Below, piece after piece: positions 27,370 through 37,128 of a stretch of DNA of 64,000 nucleotides. This DNA is from Methanosarcinaceae archaeon (GTDB lineage: Archaea > Halobacteriota > Methanosarcinia > Methanosarcinales > Methanosarcinaceae). The notes below the pieces were generated by a model that saw only the letters and a list, made by a program, of their open reading frames with translations, did not search any database and had not been told where the DNA came from. Made by a program: the position numbers and the translations under genes. Within the stretch, counting starts at the first letter, position 1; every line of letters begins with the position of its first letter. The stretch is taken from NCBI GenBank assembly GCA_020055655.1, contig JAIPUR010000005.1, forward strand, positions 1-64,000, given 5' to 3'.

Positions 27370-28023
27370 ATGAGAGTACTTGCAATAGCAGATCCACACG
27401 GGAATTATTCCAGTATAAAAACACTACTTGAAATAGCCGGTAAGATAGATATGGTCATGATAGCTGGCGACATTACCAATTTTGGTCCTGACGAAAAAGC
27501 GAATGAACTTATAGACATGTTCGATCAAACCGTCATGGCGGTCCCTGGAAATTGTGATCATACAACCATATTGGAATTATTGGATAGATCACGTGCCATC
27601 AATCTGCACAATAATGTAACAAGTATTGACGGAATAAGCTTTGCAGGAATGGGAGGATCCAATCCCACACCATTTTGCACTCCTTTTGAAATAGAAGAAG
27701 AAGAACTTGATGAAGAGATATCGCGCCTCTTGATCAGAGCTGAAGATACAGGATATCCAATTGTCCTTTTGACGCATGCTCCTCCTCACAGTTTTCTGGA
27801 CAATGTTGGTGATAATCACGTGGGATGTCACGCTTTTGCCAGCCATATGGATAAGGTAAAACTGATTATCTGTGGACACATACATGAAGCCAGAGGTATA
27901 ATTAATAATTGTGGGACATTGATCGTTAATCCGGGAATGGCTTCCGAAGGATCAGCAGCTGTAATTGAGCTATTACGCTCAGGCAATGATCTGGAAGTGC
28001 ATGCTGAACTTATTAAAGTTTAA
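27370..28023 (+). CDS. Calcineurin-like metallophosphoesterase
   Basis: 217 residues with the metallophosphoesterase motifs: IADPHGNYSS (Asp and His of motif I), IAGDITNFGP (GD), VPGNCDH (GNxD/H), LLTHAPPH and ICGHIHEARG (GHxH). These bind two metals and hydrolyse phosphoesters; the short length and sequence resemble YfcE-type archaeal enzymes. The substrate is unknown. A lipoprotein gene follows after 48 bases and may share the transcript. Confidence 0.88.
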   Translation: MRVLAIADPHGNYSSIKTLLEIAGKIDMVMIAGDITNFGPDEKANELIDMFDQTVMAVPGNCDHTTILELLDRSRAINLHNNVTSIDGISFAGMGGSNPTPFCTPFEIEEEELDEEISRLLIRAEDTGYPIVLLTHAPPHSFLDNVGDNHVGCHAFASHMDKVKLIICGHIHEARGIINNCGTLIVNPGMASEGSAAVIELLRSGNDLEVHAELIKV

Positions 28024-28071
28024 TAAGAAAATATTAAATCCCCAACGTCATAATTGAAAATAGGTGATATC

Positions 28072-28533
28072 ATGAAATTGAAATTGTTTGCTGTGCTTTT
28101 TTTAATGATGGCCCTGATCGTATCCGGATGTGTGGATGAAGGAACAGAAGTCATTGAAGAAGAGAGTCCTGAGGATGTACAAGTAAATGAAACTCCAATG
28201 GAAGAGGAAAATCTAACAGAGGAAGAAGAGGATGTTGATGATGATAAGCTGAATATCATTGAATCTGAAGAACCAAGAATATATACAGTACGCCTTGAAA
28301 ATTTCCTTGCTCAGCCAAGTAACCTTACCATAAATAAAGGTGACAGCATTGCATGGATCAACTTTAACAACCCAAAGAGATTATTTACAGTCGTAAGCAA
28401 TGAGGGAGAATGGGATAACTTTACTCTTAATTACAGAAAGCAGTATGACCATACATTCAACGAAAGTGGAACATACACCTACTATATACTTGGCTTTGAA
28501 GAAAGAATGAAAGGAACCATTATTGTTAAATAA
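28072..28533 (+). CDS. Cupredoxin-like lipoprotein without copper ligands
   Basis: 153 residues. Signal with lipobox LIVSGC, acidic linker to about residue 70, then a plastocyanin-like beta domain: [20 protein letters not shown] and [20 protein letters not shown] with KGTIIVK. In copper proteins of this fold the strands carry His before, and Cys, His, Met after; here they read Arg, Ile and Phe with only Met kept. The domain is therefore probably copper-free. ATG 28072 follows AGGTGAT. It is anchored outside the membrane. Its stop (TAA 28531-28533) precedes the trm1 start at 28556. Confidence 0.75.
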   Translation: MKLKLFAVLFLMMALIVSGCVDEGTEVIEEESPEDVQVNETPMEEENLTEEEEDVDDDKLNIIESEEPRIYTVRLENFLAQPSNLTINKGDSIAWINFNNPKRLFTVVSNEGEWDNFTLNYRKQYDHTFNESGTYTYYILGFEERMKGTIIVK

Positions 28534-28555
28534 AACTTTATCTTCTGAGAAGCGG

Positions 28556-29716
28556 ATGAATGTCAGAACTATAATAGAAGGTGAAACTGAAATCCTGGTT
28601 CCCGTGCACGAAGAGGGAGTTTCATTTCCCCCTTCTGCAGCACCTGTTTTTTACAATCCTGTCATGGAACTCAACCGAGACATCTCCGTGGCTGCAACAG
28701 CTGTTTTTGCCAGGAGGATATCAGAGAGATATGATAAGGACATTACTGACATCACATATCTTGATGCCTTGTCTGCTTCCGGAATCAGAGGGCTACGGAT
28801 TGCTAATGAGGTAAAGATCAGTACAACTCTGAATGACTGGAGTGAGGATGCTCACAAACTTATTCTGGAAAACATCGAAAATCTTGGTTTGGAAAATGTA
28901 GAAGGAACCTGCAAGAATGCTAATTTAGCAATGTACAAGAGCAGGTATAATATAGTAGACCTCGACCCCTTTGGCACACCTGCACCTTTTTTAGCTGCAG
29001 CAGCCCGTTCTGCAGTTAATATGCTGGAAGTTACAGCAACTGATACTGCACCTTTATGTGGTGCACATTTGAATTCAGGTATACGTAAATACGCTGCAAT
29101 ACCTTTCAATAATGAATACCACAGCGAGATGGGGGTTCGCATTCTCTTGGGAAAGGTCGCAAGGGAACTTTCAGCCCACGATAAAGCAATGAATCCCCTT
29201 CTGTCTCATGCTACTCGCCACTATGTCCGCAGCTACCTTGAAATTAACAAAGGTGCTAAAAAAGCTGACAAAATGCTCAAAAACCTTGGATATATATCCC
29301 ATTGTCAAAAATGTGGCCATAGAGAATTGTATTATGGAATTGTATCTCATATCAAAGAATCATGCACAATGTGTGATTCTAAAACAATTACTGCTGGTCC
29401 GCTCTGGCTTGGACAATTACATCAACCTGAATTCTGCCAGGAAGTTATAGAAGAGATCGAGAGCAGAGAGCTCGGTACAAAAGAACATGCTATCAAAATT
29501 ATTGATGTTTGCATGAATGAATTAGATATTCCTACTTTTTATGACCAGCATATAATATGTAGAAAACTTGGAGTATCAGCTTCTTTAATCACTACTCTCG
29601 TTGAAGCCCTAAAGCAGAATGGGTTTTTAGCTTCAAGAACACATTTCAGTGGAACTTCGTTCAAAACGGATGCAAATATAGCTGAAATTGAGAAAATCAT
29701 TCTTGATATCCGATAA
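28556..29716 (+). CDS. trm1: tRNA (guanine26-N2) dimethyltransferase Trm1
   Basis: 386 residues, full length. N-terminal motifs [19 protein letters not shown] and [14 protein letters not shown] (SAM loop) and [11 protein letters not shown] (catalytic motif IV) are diagnostic. The C-terminal part has a zinc knuckle (CQKC and CTMC). The enzyme makes m2,2-G26 in tRNA. ATG at 28556 gives the normal N-terminus. It follows the cupredoxin-like gene by 23 bases and is probably in the same transcript, though unrelated in role. Confidence 0.95.
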   Translation: MNVRTIIEGETEILVPVHEEGVSFPPSAAPVFYNPVMELNRDISVAATAVFARRISERYDKDITDITYLDALSASGIRGLRIANEVKISTTLNDWSEDAHKLILENIENLGLENVEGTCKNANLAMYKSRYNIVDLDPFGTPAPFLAAAARSAVNMLEVTATDTAPLCGAHLNSGIRKYAAIPFNNEYHSEMGVRILLGKVARELSAHDKAMNPLLSHATRHYVRSYLEINKGAKKADKMLKNLGYISHCQKCGHRELYYGIVSHIKESCTMCDSKTITAGPLWLGQLHQPEFCQEVIEEIESRELGTKEHAIKIIDVCMNELDIPTFYDQHIICRKLGVSASLITTLVEALKQNGFLASRTHFSGTSFKTDANIAEIEKIILDIR

Positions 29717-29826
29717 GCATATATACTATTTTAATACATTGATATAAAGATTAATATATAATATATTATCTAATTATACATAGATAATTTAACCAGTTCT
29801 ATATTTTAGAACAAAGGGGATATTTG

Positions 29827-30390
29827 ATGACAAAGGAATATGCGGAACAACTGTTCTTACAGGAAAAACCTGCACTTGCGCTTCTTGCCATATGGTCATT
29901 ACAGAAAACTTATGCCTCTATCATTACTAAAGAGATAAATTCGACTTTTGCGCATACTACTAAAATTCTCATCAAAATGGAAGAGCATGGACTTGTTAAT
30001 TTCTCACTTGAAGGCAGAGTAAAGTATGTTGAATTGACAGAACATGGTTACAGGGTTGTAGATGCACTGAAATCACTTATTATTGCTCTGGAAGGAGAGG
30101 ATCCTGAAGACTTTATTAATGGTCATAACTCAGAAGAAAGCCTGCAAGATGGCAATAATGGACAAACAGCTATAGCTGAAAAGGTAGACAAATTGCATTC
30201 CACAATAAGTTCCATATATGAGGATAATACAAACAATGATAGTGAAACCATCAAGCGCAAAATAGGTCCTTTCAGCCGAGAGATCCAGTTATTGCTCAAT
30301 GATATAAACGGGTTAGATGTTCTTGATGATTCTATATTGAATAGATTTACTGAGATACAAGATATATTCGATAATGTTATGAACTCATAA
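29827..30390 (+). CDS. Archaeal winged-helix regulator with C-terminal helical domain
   Basis: 187 residues. Residues 10-85 form a MarR-like winged helix (LLAIWSLQKTYASIITKEIN, then ILIKMEEHGLVNFSLEGRVK as recognition helix and wing, ending LTEHGYRVVDAL). The rest is polar and helical, possibly a dimer or partner domain. ATG 29827 follows AAAGGGGA; a TTG one codon earlier is ignored. An AT-rich promoter with TATA-like ATATAATATATT lies about 70 bases upstream. The DUF2110 gene follows after 13 bases, so it may be the target or partner. Confidence 0.7.
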   Translation: MTKEYAEQLFLQEKPALALLAIWSLQKTYASIITKEINSTFAHTTKILIKMEEHGLVNFSLEGRVKYVELTEHGYRVVDALKSLIIALEGEDPEDFINGHNSEESLQDGNNGQTAIAEKVDKLHSTISSIYEDNTNNDSETIKRKIGPFSREIQLLLNDINGLDVLDDSILNRFTEIQDIFDNVMNS

Positions 30391-30403
30391 GATATCCTGT
30401 GAT

Positions 30404-31090
30404 ATGATGGTCGAGACACAATTATTGATAAAGATCTACGGTAGTAAAGAGCGTGCAACACATTCTGCTGAGATTCTAATTGAAAATGAGTTAAAAGAAC
30501 TTGAAGCAGCGGCTGAGGTTTCTACATCAAAAGATGATTGGCTCACGCTTAAAATTGAAGGTGAAGATGCAGAATTCGCATCTAACTTCCTTGTACAGAA
30601 GTATGGAGCACCTACAACAAGAACTAAAAATGGTAGTGTTCACAAAGGTTTTATACACAAGATCGAAGAAGACAGGATAGAGGTTGATATTGGGATGCTC
30701 GTAACAATTCCAAAGTCTGACCTGAACTTTTTTGGTGCCGGAAATGCACAGCAAATAGCATCACGCTTTGGGATGATCAGGTACCTTCCTGTTGAGATCG
30801 AGATGAGTGATGCAGGTGAATTAAAAGCAAGATTTACCAAGAAACAGGCTGATGCTTTCTGGGAATTAAAAAAATCAAAGCTTGACCATGTTGTCGCAAA
30901 CTCAGTAACAAAATCAGAGCTTAAAGCAGCAATAAAGAAAACAAAACATGGAAAAGATATTTACGGAATCGAGCGCCTTGGTCTTATGGAGCATATGATC
31001 ACATGCCGTGAAGGAACAGATGGACCCGGCATCGTAGCTGCCATCGGAAAATATCTTAATGGTGATTTGGCTGTGATTAAAGCAAATTGA
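30404..31090 (+). CDS. DUF2110 family protein
   Basis: 228 residues, archaeal conserved protein. It has an acidic N-terminal domain, a small barrel-like centre (HKGFIHKIEEDRIEVDIGML) that resembles an S1-type or OB segment, and a C-terminal helical part. I know of no function. It overlaps no neighbour and follows the winged-helix gene by 13 bases, consistent with one operon. ATG at 30404 is followed directly by a second ATG. Confidence 0.7.
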   Translation: MMVETQLLIKIYGSKERATHSAEILIENELKELEAAAEVSTSKDDWLTLKIEGEDAEFASNFLVQKYGAPTTRTKNGSVHKGFIHKIEEDRIEVDIGMLVTIPKSDLNFFGAGNAQQIASRFGMIRYLPVEIEMSDAGELKARFTKKQADAFWELKKSKLDHVVANSVTKSELKAAIKKTKHGKDIYGIERLGLMEHMITCREGTDGPGIVAAIGKYLNGDLAVIKAN

Positions 31091-31112
31091 TCCCCTTTTT
31101 CTAATTCTTTTA
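31091..31112 (+). terminator. T-rich terminator after DUF2110 gene
   Basis: A CCCCTTTTT run followed by TTCTTTT directly behind the stop codon, in a region converging with the regulator gene on the other strand. Confidence 0.4.
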
Positions 31113-31133
31113 TTTATTAAAGCATTTTCAAGA

Positions 31134-31868
31134 TCATTTCATTATGAAAATACAGGAATTACAGCCAGAATCACAGCTTCCAACTATCTGCATATTACAT
31201 TCATTGCCAAATTTATCGCGGAATACACCCTCAAATACGCCCTGTGCGAAAGAGCACAGAGTCTTTCCTTCAATAGGGATCGATCGGCAATCAAAAAAAT
31301 CGTGAACTGCAATCTTTAAAGGTTCATTTTCAATTATTGAGAAGCTGCCTATATCATGCTCATCCCAGAAGGCGATCATTTCTTTGAACAGATCATCCCT
31401 GTTAGTAGAAACAAGATTCTTTGAGAGGCTATTTCCTACATCCCGGCCAATATTTCGCATTATAGGATCACAATTTATCCCATGCGCACGAAAACCATAT
31501 TGCACTGCATGGAAAATACATTTCAGGCATCCATACTTCCCAACGTCACCAGAGGACATAACATCAAGCATTTCCATGTAGCTTCTGACACCTGGCTCCT
31601 GGGAACATGCTACATAGTGACATTTCAATGAATATATCTTCTTGCGTTTATCATTAGAATCTACCATTTCTTCAAGAAGATTAGAAGTTTTAAGGTCTTT
31701 AAGGTGAACAGAAATAGTGGCTTTTGCTTTTTCAGTATGTTTTACAATCTCATCAAAAGATTTGGGACCGGATTTTAGAAATTCCAGAATCCCTACCTTA
31801 ACAAGACCATTTAACGCAATGAATCCTGCGTCAGTTGAAAAAATTGAGGTACTATCTCCGTTATTCAT
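31134..31868 (-). CDS. msvR: MsvR-like V4R-domain redox regulator
   Basis: 244 residues. Residues 10-85 are an ArsR-type winged helix (GFIALNGLVKVGILEFLKSG, EKAKATISVHLKDLKTSNLL). The rest is a V4R domain with many cysteines: YGCLKC, GINC, FFDC, TLC, then ECNMQIVGSCDSGCNSC at the end. MsvR proteins are methanogen-specific, use cysteine redox state to change DNA binding and regulate oxidative-stress genes. ATG 31868 is chosen because the upstream in-frame residues are promoter DNA. The gene is divergent from taw2, with an inverted repeat just upstream of its TATA box. Confidence 0.78.
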   Translation of the reverse strand: MNNGDSTSIFSTDAGFIALNGLVKVGILEFLKSGPKSFDEIVKHTEKAKATISVHLKDLKTSNLLEEMVDSNDKRKKIYSLKCHYVACSQEPGVRSYMEMLDVMSSGDVGKYGCLKCIFHAVQYGFRAHGINCDPIMRNIGRDVGNSLSKNLVSTNRDDLFKEMIAFWDEHDIGSFSIIENEPLKIAVHDFFDCRSIPIEGKTLCSFAQGVFEGVFRDKFGNECNMQIVGSCDSGCNSCIFIMK

Positions 31869-31890
31869 GTAGTTTCTAATTAAAAAACAA

Positions 31891-31918
31891 TGTATATAAA
31901 TGTTCGCTGTGCAACGAA
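31891..31918 (-). promoter_or_regulatory. TATA box and TTCG-N8-CGAA inverted repeat of the V4R regulator
   Basis: On the minus strand a TATA box (CATTTATATACA, 31891-31902) lies about 25 bases from the regulator start. Directly upstream of it TTCG (31903-31906) and CGAA (31915-31918) form an inverted repeat with an eight-base spacer. The position suggests autoregulation; TTCG-type inverted repeats are in line with what I recall for MsvR sites. Confidence 0.5.
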
Positions 31919-31980
31919 TGAATCCATCGTAAAACAACACAGTCATAAATAATAAACATGTAAAGAAGCAAAGATAGAAC

Positions 31981-33006
31981 ATGGTTAAAATTGTTGTCGT
32001 ACCAATTGATAAAGCAGAAAGAATAAGGTCAAGTCTTCTGGAAAAAGGACTCCTCGATCTTGAAAGGAAGATAAAGGCAAAAGAGAATGATGGAACTAAT
32101 GTTACTACTTTTCTTGAAATACCAGTTACATCTGAAGTAGAAGGTATGGAAACGCTTGAACAGCCTGAACCTGAATACTACAGGAAGCAAATGTCTCTCA
32201 GAGAAAGGATTGAGGATGAGCTGCAAGATTATTATTCAGGACCTATTCCACCAGGATGGCAGATAATTGGAAAGATAATTGTTGTTAGTATTGATGAAAG
32301 CTCGAATCCTATCAAGGAACTTATTGCAAGAAAACTGCTTGAAATATACCCACAATGCAATACCGTTGTACGTGACATGGGGGTAGAAGGACAATTCAGA
32401 AAGCCTAAGAGAGAGATTATAATAGGCACACAGACAGAAACTATCAATAAAGAGAATAACTGCTTATTTAAACTCGATGTCACAAAAGTGATGTTCTCGA
32501 AAGGAAATCTCTATGAAAAAAAACTTATGAGCAACATTGGTTCAGACGAATTAATAATTGACATGTTTGCAGGCATAGGATACTTCTCCATCCCAATTGC
32601 AGTACATGCAAAACCTAAGAAGATCTATTCCATTGAATTAAATCCTGAATCTTATACATACCTGAAAGAAAATATCAGACTGAATCAAGTTGAGGATATC
32701 ATCGAAGCACTAAATGGTGATTGTGCATTGATTACTCCAAAAGCTGTTGCAGACAGAGTACTAATGGGATATGTAGGAACCACACATCACTATCTTAAAC
32801 AGGCAATCCAGGCTTTAAAACCAAGTGGAGGAATGCTACATTACCACGAAACAACTCCTGAGCAGCTATTATTTGAAAGGCCCATAGACCGCATAAAGGA
32901 TGTAGCTATGAAAGAAGGAAAAAAAGTGGAAATAAGGGAATGTCGCAAAGTGAAAAAATATTCACCTGGCGTCTGGCATATTGTTGTTGATGCCTGGATA
33001 TACTGA
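31981..33006 (+). CDS. taw2: Wyosine-pathway aminocarboxypropyltransferase Taw2 (class I SAM)
   Basis: 341 residues. The C-terminal domain is a Trm5/TYW2-type SAM fold: KVMFSKGNLYEKKLM, DMFAGIGYFSIPIA, YSIELNPESYTYL and MGYVGTTHHYL. In Trm5 the last motif contains NLP, while MGYVGTT with the FSKGN upstream is what I expect for Taw2, which moves the aminocarboxypropyl group of SAM to demethylwyosine in tRNA-Phe. The N-terminal 100 residues are the archaeal substrate-binding part. Divergent from the V4R regulator. Confidence 0.78.
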   Translation: MVKIVVVPIDKAERIRSSLLEKGLLDLERKIKAKENDGTNVTTFLEIPVTSEVEGMETLEQPEPEYYRKQMSLRERIEDELQDYYSGPIPPGWQIIGKIIVVSIDESSNPIKELIARKLLEIYPQCNTVVRDMGVEGQFRKPKREIIIGTQTETINKENNCLFKLDVTKVMFSKGNLYEKKLMSNIGSDELIIDMFAGIGYFSIPIAVHAKPKKIYSIELNPESYTYLKENIRLNQVEDIIEALNGDCALITPKAVADRVLMGYVGTTHHYLKQAIQALKPSGGMLHYHETTPEQLLFERPIDRIKDVAMKEGKKVEIRECRKVKKYSPGVWHIVVDAWIY

Positions 33007-33028
33007 GTGGACAAGAGTAACAAACAAT

Positions 33029-33505
33029 TCAGATCTCTTTTAGTTCATTTGTCAGATCTGAGTCAATAATATAATCGAAATCAATTACTTCAAGCCAGTT
33101 CTCACTTAGTAACATTGACTGGAAACAAACACCGATTATCAATTTATTCTCAGAATCACCTAATACCTCATCAACCACTTCTTTCATGACCTGAGGTTCA
33201 AGACCGATCTTTGGCATCGAAACACCACCAAGAAGAATAACCGTATCCGCATTGATAAGAGATTTTCTGTCTTCTAACTGCATCCCATGTTCTGTAGGAA
33301 CAATTAACTTTGCATCATCCAATTGTTCACCAGGAACAAAGAACATTTCCTTATCAGTATTCCTTAATACAAAAGCCAATAGTTCTGCAAATGGAGTACA
33401 AAAACCTGCTGAACCGAAAAACACAATGGTCTTTGAATCTGTTGTTATTTTTCTAAAATCATTAAGCTGTCCGCCAATTCCCTTAGAAGTATTCAATACT
33501 TCCAT
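33029..33505 (-). CDS. DUF2124-like protein downstream of mch
   Basis: 158 residues with a Rossmann-like alternation: TIVFFGSAGFCTPFAELLAF, EMFFVPGEQLDDAKLI, TVILLGGVSMPKIGL and LIIGVCFQSMLLSENW. The layout agrees with the archaeal family DUF2124, no function known. It lies 62 bases behind mch on the same strand and is probably co-transcribed. Two cysteines (FCTPF, VCFQS) lie at ends of predicted strands. The family call is from memory. Confidence 0.6.
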   Translation of the reverse strand: MEVLNTSKGIGGQLNDFRKITTDSKTIVFFGSAGFCTPFAELLAFVLRNTDKEMFFVPGEQLDDAKLIVPTEHGMQLEDRKSLINADTVILLGGVSMPKIGLEPQVMKEVVDEVLGDSENKLIIGVCFQSMLLSENWLEVIDFDYIIDSDLTNELKEI

Positions 33506-33567
33506 CTAAGCACCTCTTTAAAAATAAGTTAGTACAACCAGAGTTGTACTGAAATAAAAAAAATTAT

Positions 33568-34530
33568 TTATACTTCCTTTACGCCAAATGACTCGCGCAG
33601 GATACCAGTGTTAATCCTTCCGCTAGTATATGTTTTTTGGTCTGCAAGGTTGTTGATGGTGATCTTTGCTGGTGCAAACATTCCTGCATCTACTTTAAAG
33701 AAGTCAAATCCTGCTTCTTTGAAGGTTGTGAAGAATGGCTTACCATAATCTCTTGAAGTTGTTGATGGTACTTTACTAATAAAGTCAGGAAGCGCTTCAG
33801 AATCCTTGTAATCTACTGTGTAGTAGGTCTCACCACAGTAAATGACACAGTCATTTGTGGAACCCATGCACTTTGTATCGTCTCCGACAATCGGTGCAAT
33901 CGGTGCAACACCAAACGCGCTCTTGATAGTGTTAATATCAAAACCTATAGATTCCATCTTGTGAATACCAGTCTCTACAACACGAGCTGAGATCTGGACA
34001 CTACCTGCAATAGATGCTGTTGGTGCAACTGCGATGTAAACATTTTCAGAGTCGATACTGCAGTGCTTTGCAATATAGTCCACAACTTCTTCATTTGGAA
34101 GTTCACTGGATTCCATAACAAGCACAGCTGCCTCAAAATCATCCTTGTATTCTATTTCTTCATAGAGTTCTTTTGGTTTAAGACCAAGTGCCCTTGCAGG
34201 ACCTGAGCCCATTCCAAAGTATTTACCTACTGAAATTCTCCAGCCAGCATACTGAGATGCCATGCATGCAATTGTAGGATAGTCAGTTGAGATCTGGATA
34301 GCAGGTACTGGCAATCCATCGAGATCGAACTTTGTATAAGTTACTTCGGCAAGATCTGCAAGACACAGACGTGAAAGGTAAATACCTGCATCGTACCCAC
34401 CGTCCATATTGACACCACAATCAATGATAGTGGCACCATTTTTAAGCTCAGTGGACTCTACCTTAAGGTCTTCTTCCCAGTCAAGCATCTCATCAATAAT
34501 TGCAAGTCCTTTTTCGTTAACACTTATCAC
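33568..34530 (-). CDS. mch: Methenyl-tetrahydromethanopterin cyclohydrolase
   Basis: Mch hydrolyses methenyl-H4MPT to formyl-H4MPT (and back) in the central C1 pathway. The 320-residue protein is full length and begins [18 protein letters not shown], the usual opening. Conserved parts are [40 protein letters not shown] and [22 protein letters not shown] at 34530 follows AAGGGTGAT. A strong TATA/BRE promoter lies about 50 bases upstream. The DUF2124-like gene follows. This gene ties the window to a methanogen. Confidence 0.96.
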   Translation of the reverse strand: MISVNEKGLAIIDEMLDWEEDLKVESTELKNGATIIDCGVNMDGGYDAGIYLSRLCLADLAEVTYTKFDLDGLPVPAIQISTDYPTIACMASQYAGWRISVGKYFGMGSGPARALGLKPKELYEEIEYKDDFEAAVLVMESSELPNEEVVDYIAKHCSIDSENVYIAVAPTASIAGSVQISARVVETGIHKMESIGFDINTIKSAFGVAPIAPIVGDDTKCMGSTNDCVIYCGETYYTVDYKDSEALPDFISKVPSTTSRDYGKPFFTTFKEAGFDFFKVDAGMFAPAKITINNLADQKTYTSGRINTGILRESFGVKEV

Positions 34531-34576
34531 GTATTATCACCCTTATATGTCGATTGCCTGTCATTGGGTAGATAGA

Positions 34577-34592
34577 CATATATAGGTTTCGA
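34577..34592 (-). promoter_or_regulatory. mch promoter
   Basis: On the minus strand CGAAACCTATATATG combines a BRE (CGAAAC) and a box A (CTATATATG). It is 47 bases from the GTG start, giving a leader of about 20-25 bases with a GGGTGAT ribosome site. Confidence 0.65.
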
Positions 34593-34615
34593 AAATCACA
34601 GCCATTATTCTCTGG

Positions 34616-36094
34616 CTACTGAGCTTTTTTCAAGGTCAGCCAGAAAATACTACCCTTACCTTCGGGATTGTCAGTTACTCCAATAAGGCCACCGTGCAGA
34701 TCCATGATACGTTTAACAATAGCAAGACCAATGCCCGTTCCGCAAATATTTTCCTTGTGAACACGTTTAAATCGTTCAAAAACAGCATTTTTATCCTTAT
34801 CAGCGATACCCTCACCCTGATCGATAACACTAACCTTCCAATACTCCCCTATGTCATCAATACTTAATTTAATGGTACTGTTTTCAGATCCATATTTTAC
34901 AGCATTTGAAATAAGATTAGTAAATACTCTTTCTACCATGGGATTGGCATGAGCAAAATATGAATCTTCAAACAATAATTCATAATTCATGTTCTTTTCA
35001 GTCATATCCATTGAGAAATTAGTTACTGAATTAGTTATTAATGATGAGATATTAATTTTTACAAAGCTAATATCCTCGACCGATTCTAGCTTAGCAAGTT
35101 GAGAAGCTCCTTCTATAAGATCGATCAACTTCGCATTTGATAGCTTTATGTTTTCTAGTATTCGCAGTTTTTTCTCATCTTCCTCAATATCCTCCAGCAT
35201 TTCGACAAAGGATTGGACAATACTTGCAGGATTTAAAAGATCGTGACGCATAATGTCCGTAAATAGATCTTTAAGTTCATTTGAATTCTCTAATTGCCGG
35301 GCATAATCCTGCAACTTAGATTCTGCCACTTTTCTCTGAGTAATGTCTTCTCCTGATATCAAAATACCAGCTATACCACCATCATCTCCACCTAATAGAG
35401 AATCATACCAATTAAAGAGTCGTTCTTCACCATCGCTTATAATAATAGGATATTCATAATTCTCATGTTGTTTAGCACGACCACTTAAAAGATCATTGTA
35501 GCCTCTTCTGATATGACTTGAATAGCTTGCAGGGATAAAGGAATCCACCCAGCTCGTATTAATAATACGCTTATATTCATATCCAATCATTTCCAGTCCT
35601 TTTTTATTAATATGGATAAGATTGTAATTATTATCCAGTACCGCCACAAGTGCCCCTACACAATCAAGATAATCATATGCTTTATTGCGGTCCAGAAGGA
35701 GAGTATCATGCTTTTCCTTAATTCTTAAAAGAGATGTGATCTTCTTTTCAAGATTGAACTTACTCACAGGTTTATTTAGAAAATCATCTGCTCCTGCCTC
35801 AATTCCACGTATGTGATCTTCACGGGAGCTTAAAGCAGTGATCATGATAATTGGAATGAAATCCATCTGATAATCCTGCCTGATAACCCGACATACCTCG
35901 CATCCATTCATATCAGGCATCATAACATCAAGCAATACTATATCAGGAACTTCATTTTTGATTATATTTAATGCATCTGCACCATTATAAGCTGTAAGAA
36001 CATCATATTCATCTTCAAGATATGCGCGCATAAGCTCAACGTTAAGTAACTCATCGTCAACAACCAATATCCTATGCTTAATTTCCGATACCAT
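34616..36094 (-). CDS. REC-PAS-histidine kinase
   Basis: 492 residues, cytosolic. Receiver domain first (ILVVDDELLNVELMRAYL, VLLDVMMPDMNGCEV with the phospho-Asp, MITALSS, NKPVSK), then PAS (near 135-265), a HisKA region with MRHDLLNPASIVQSF (the phospho-His) and a complete HATPase (NLISNAVKYG, DQGEGIAD, GTGIGLAIVKRIMDLHGG). Such receiver-first hybrids take a signal from another kinase or pass it on. It is 85 bases from mch on the same strand. ATG 36094 is preferred over GTG 36103. It is paralogous to the kinase at 44332-45813. Confidence 0.9.
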   Translation of the reverse strand: MVSEIKHRILVVDDELLNVELMRAYLEDEYDVLTAYNGADALNIIKNEVPDIVLLDVMMPDMNGCEVCRVIRQDYQMDFIPIIMITALSSREDHIRGIEAGADDFLNKPVSKFNLEKKITSLLRIKEKHDTLLLDRNKAYDYLDCVGALVAVLDNNYNLIHINKKGLEMIGYEYKRIINTSWVDSFIPASYSSHIRRGYNDLLSGRAKQHENYEYPIIISDGEERLFNWYDSLLGGDDGGIAGILISGEDITQRKVAESKLQDYARQLENSNELKDLFTDIMRHDLLNPASIVQSFVEMLEDIEEDEKKLRILENIKLSNAKLIDLIEGASQLAKLESVEDISFVKINISSLITNSVTNFSMDMTEKNMNYELLFEDSYFAHANPMVERVFTNLISNAVKYGSENSTIKLSIDDIGEYWKVSVIDQGEGIADKDKNAVFERFKRVHKENICGTGIGLAIVKRIMDLHGGLIGVTDNPEGKGSIFWLTLKKAQ

Positions 36095-36103
36095 ACATAT
36101 CAC

Positions 36104-36422
36104 TTATACATACAATAAATACCAATATATATTTACCCTTTTATCATAAAGGCAGAAATATAATTCTCCATCAGAGAACATTTAGCTGATCATCATCAGC
36201 AATGAGTACTTTATGTCGAACAAAAAATCCCATACAGCAAATATACAACTTATTTTATATAAAAAGATTGATAGAAACTTTTATCCATTATCGCTTTTAA
36301 AGCGGAATAAGAATCTATAATTAATCAGTAAAGGCAGTCATAAGCGTAAATTTACTTTAAACATCTGATTCAAATTATTGAGAATGATATGTTTAAGTAT
36401 ATTTATTAAATATATAGTAATC
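36104..36422. other. Intergenic region, nothing recognised
   Basis: About 320 AT-rich bases upstream of the kinase and of the small cysteine protein. TATA-like sequences are many because of base composition. I see no gene, repeat or RNA. Confidence 0.5.
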
Positions 36423-36641
36423 ATGATTCACGTTACACAAGAAAAATACAGTATAAACTGTCTAAATTGTCTATACAGGAAATCGATTGATCTATTCACA
36501 AAATGTGCAGGCGTCCCTGGAAGAAACAAAGCAGGGATATCGTATTACTGCGGACATCCCGAAAATTGTAATCCAGTCCCCATAATATCAAAAGAAACAG
36601 CAGTACTTGATAGTTGCCCTGTTTTCAATGAAACCATATAA
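36423..36641 (+). CDS. Small cysteine-rich protein
   Basis: 72 residues from ATG 36423 (an earlier TTG/ATG run upstream is AT-rich leader). Six cysteines are arranged as CLNC, a single Cys in FTKCAGVPG, YYCGHPENC and DSCPVF, which suggests a zinc or iron-sulfur site. I do not recognise the family. There is no signal sequence. It stands alone on the plus strand, opposite to the kinases. Confidence 0.55.
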   Translation: MIHVTQEKYSINCLNCLYRKSIDLFTKCAGVPGRNKAGISYYCGHPENCNPVPIISKETAVLDSCPVFNETI

Positions 36642-36704
36642 TGATGAAATAGTAGTAATCTGCAATTCAAACTGTTAAATACAAAAAAGGACGAGACTGT
36701 CAGC

Positions 36705-36788
36705 GAGGCGTGAATTGGCCTTTGCAAAGGTTGGTGGTATTTACAACGGATTCAGAAATGTGGTTGAACATTTATAAATTCACGCCTC
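36705..36788. repeat. 84-base inverted-repeat element, possible structured RNA (element 1)
   Basis: Perfect 12-base arms GAGGCGTGAATT (36705-36716) and AATTCACGCCTC (36777-36788) enclose 60 bases. Inside is a palindrome CCTTTGCAAAGG (36719-36730). The arms are GC-rich compared with the AT-rich surroundings, as for structured RNAs in AT-rich archaea. No frame, tRNA fold or box C/D motif is seen. Confidence 0.5.
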
Positions 36789-37128
36789 AAATTATACATA
36801 ATTATAGGTATATTTAAATTTTTTTAAATGAACTTATGTTTTTAGACAGTTGGGGCAAAGTAATGTCAAGTTCAAGTTTCCTTTTATTGATTCTTTTTCA
36901 GACCACTTAGTCCAATCTCAGTTTGATCTGCCTGAAAAACAATCTCATGTATTTAGCTTACGGCCAAGATCAAATCTTTTTTGACTAAATAATCTTCACC
37001 GACTGCTTTTTCACGGCATAATATGATTTATTTCGATACACAAAATATGCCAGAACAAATAAAGTTATATTGATTTATTCAATGAATTTCAAAAATATTA
37101 AATACCATAATAAACATTGTAAAAATCA
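36789..37128. other. Intergenic region between two inverted-repeat elements
   Basis: About 340 bases. A plus-strand stop-free stretch near 36860-36990 reads FPFIDSFSDHLVQSQFDL and ends at a TGA, but it has no recognised family. It could be a gene relic. Nothing else is seen. Confidence 0.35.
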
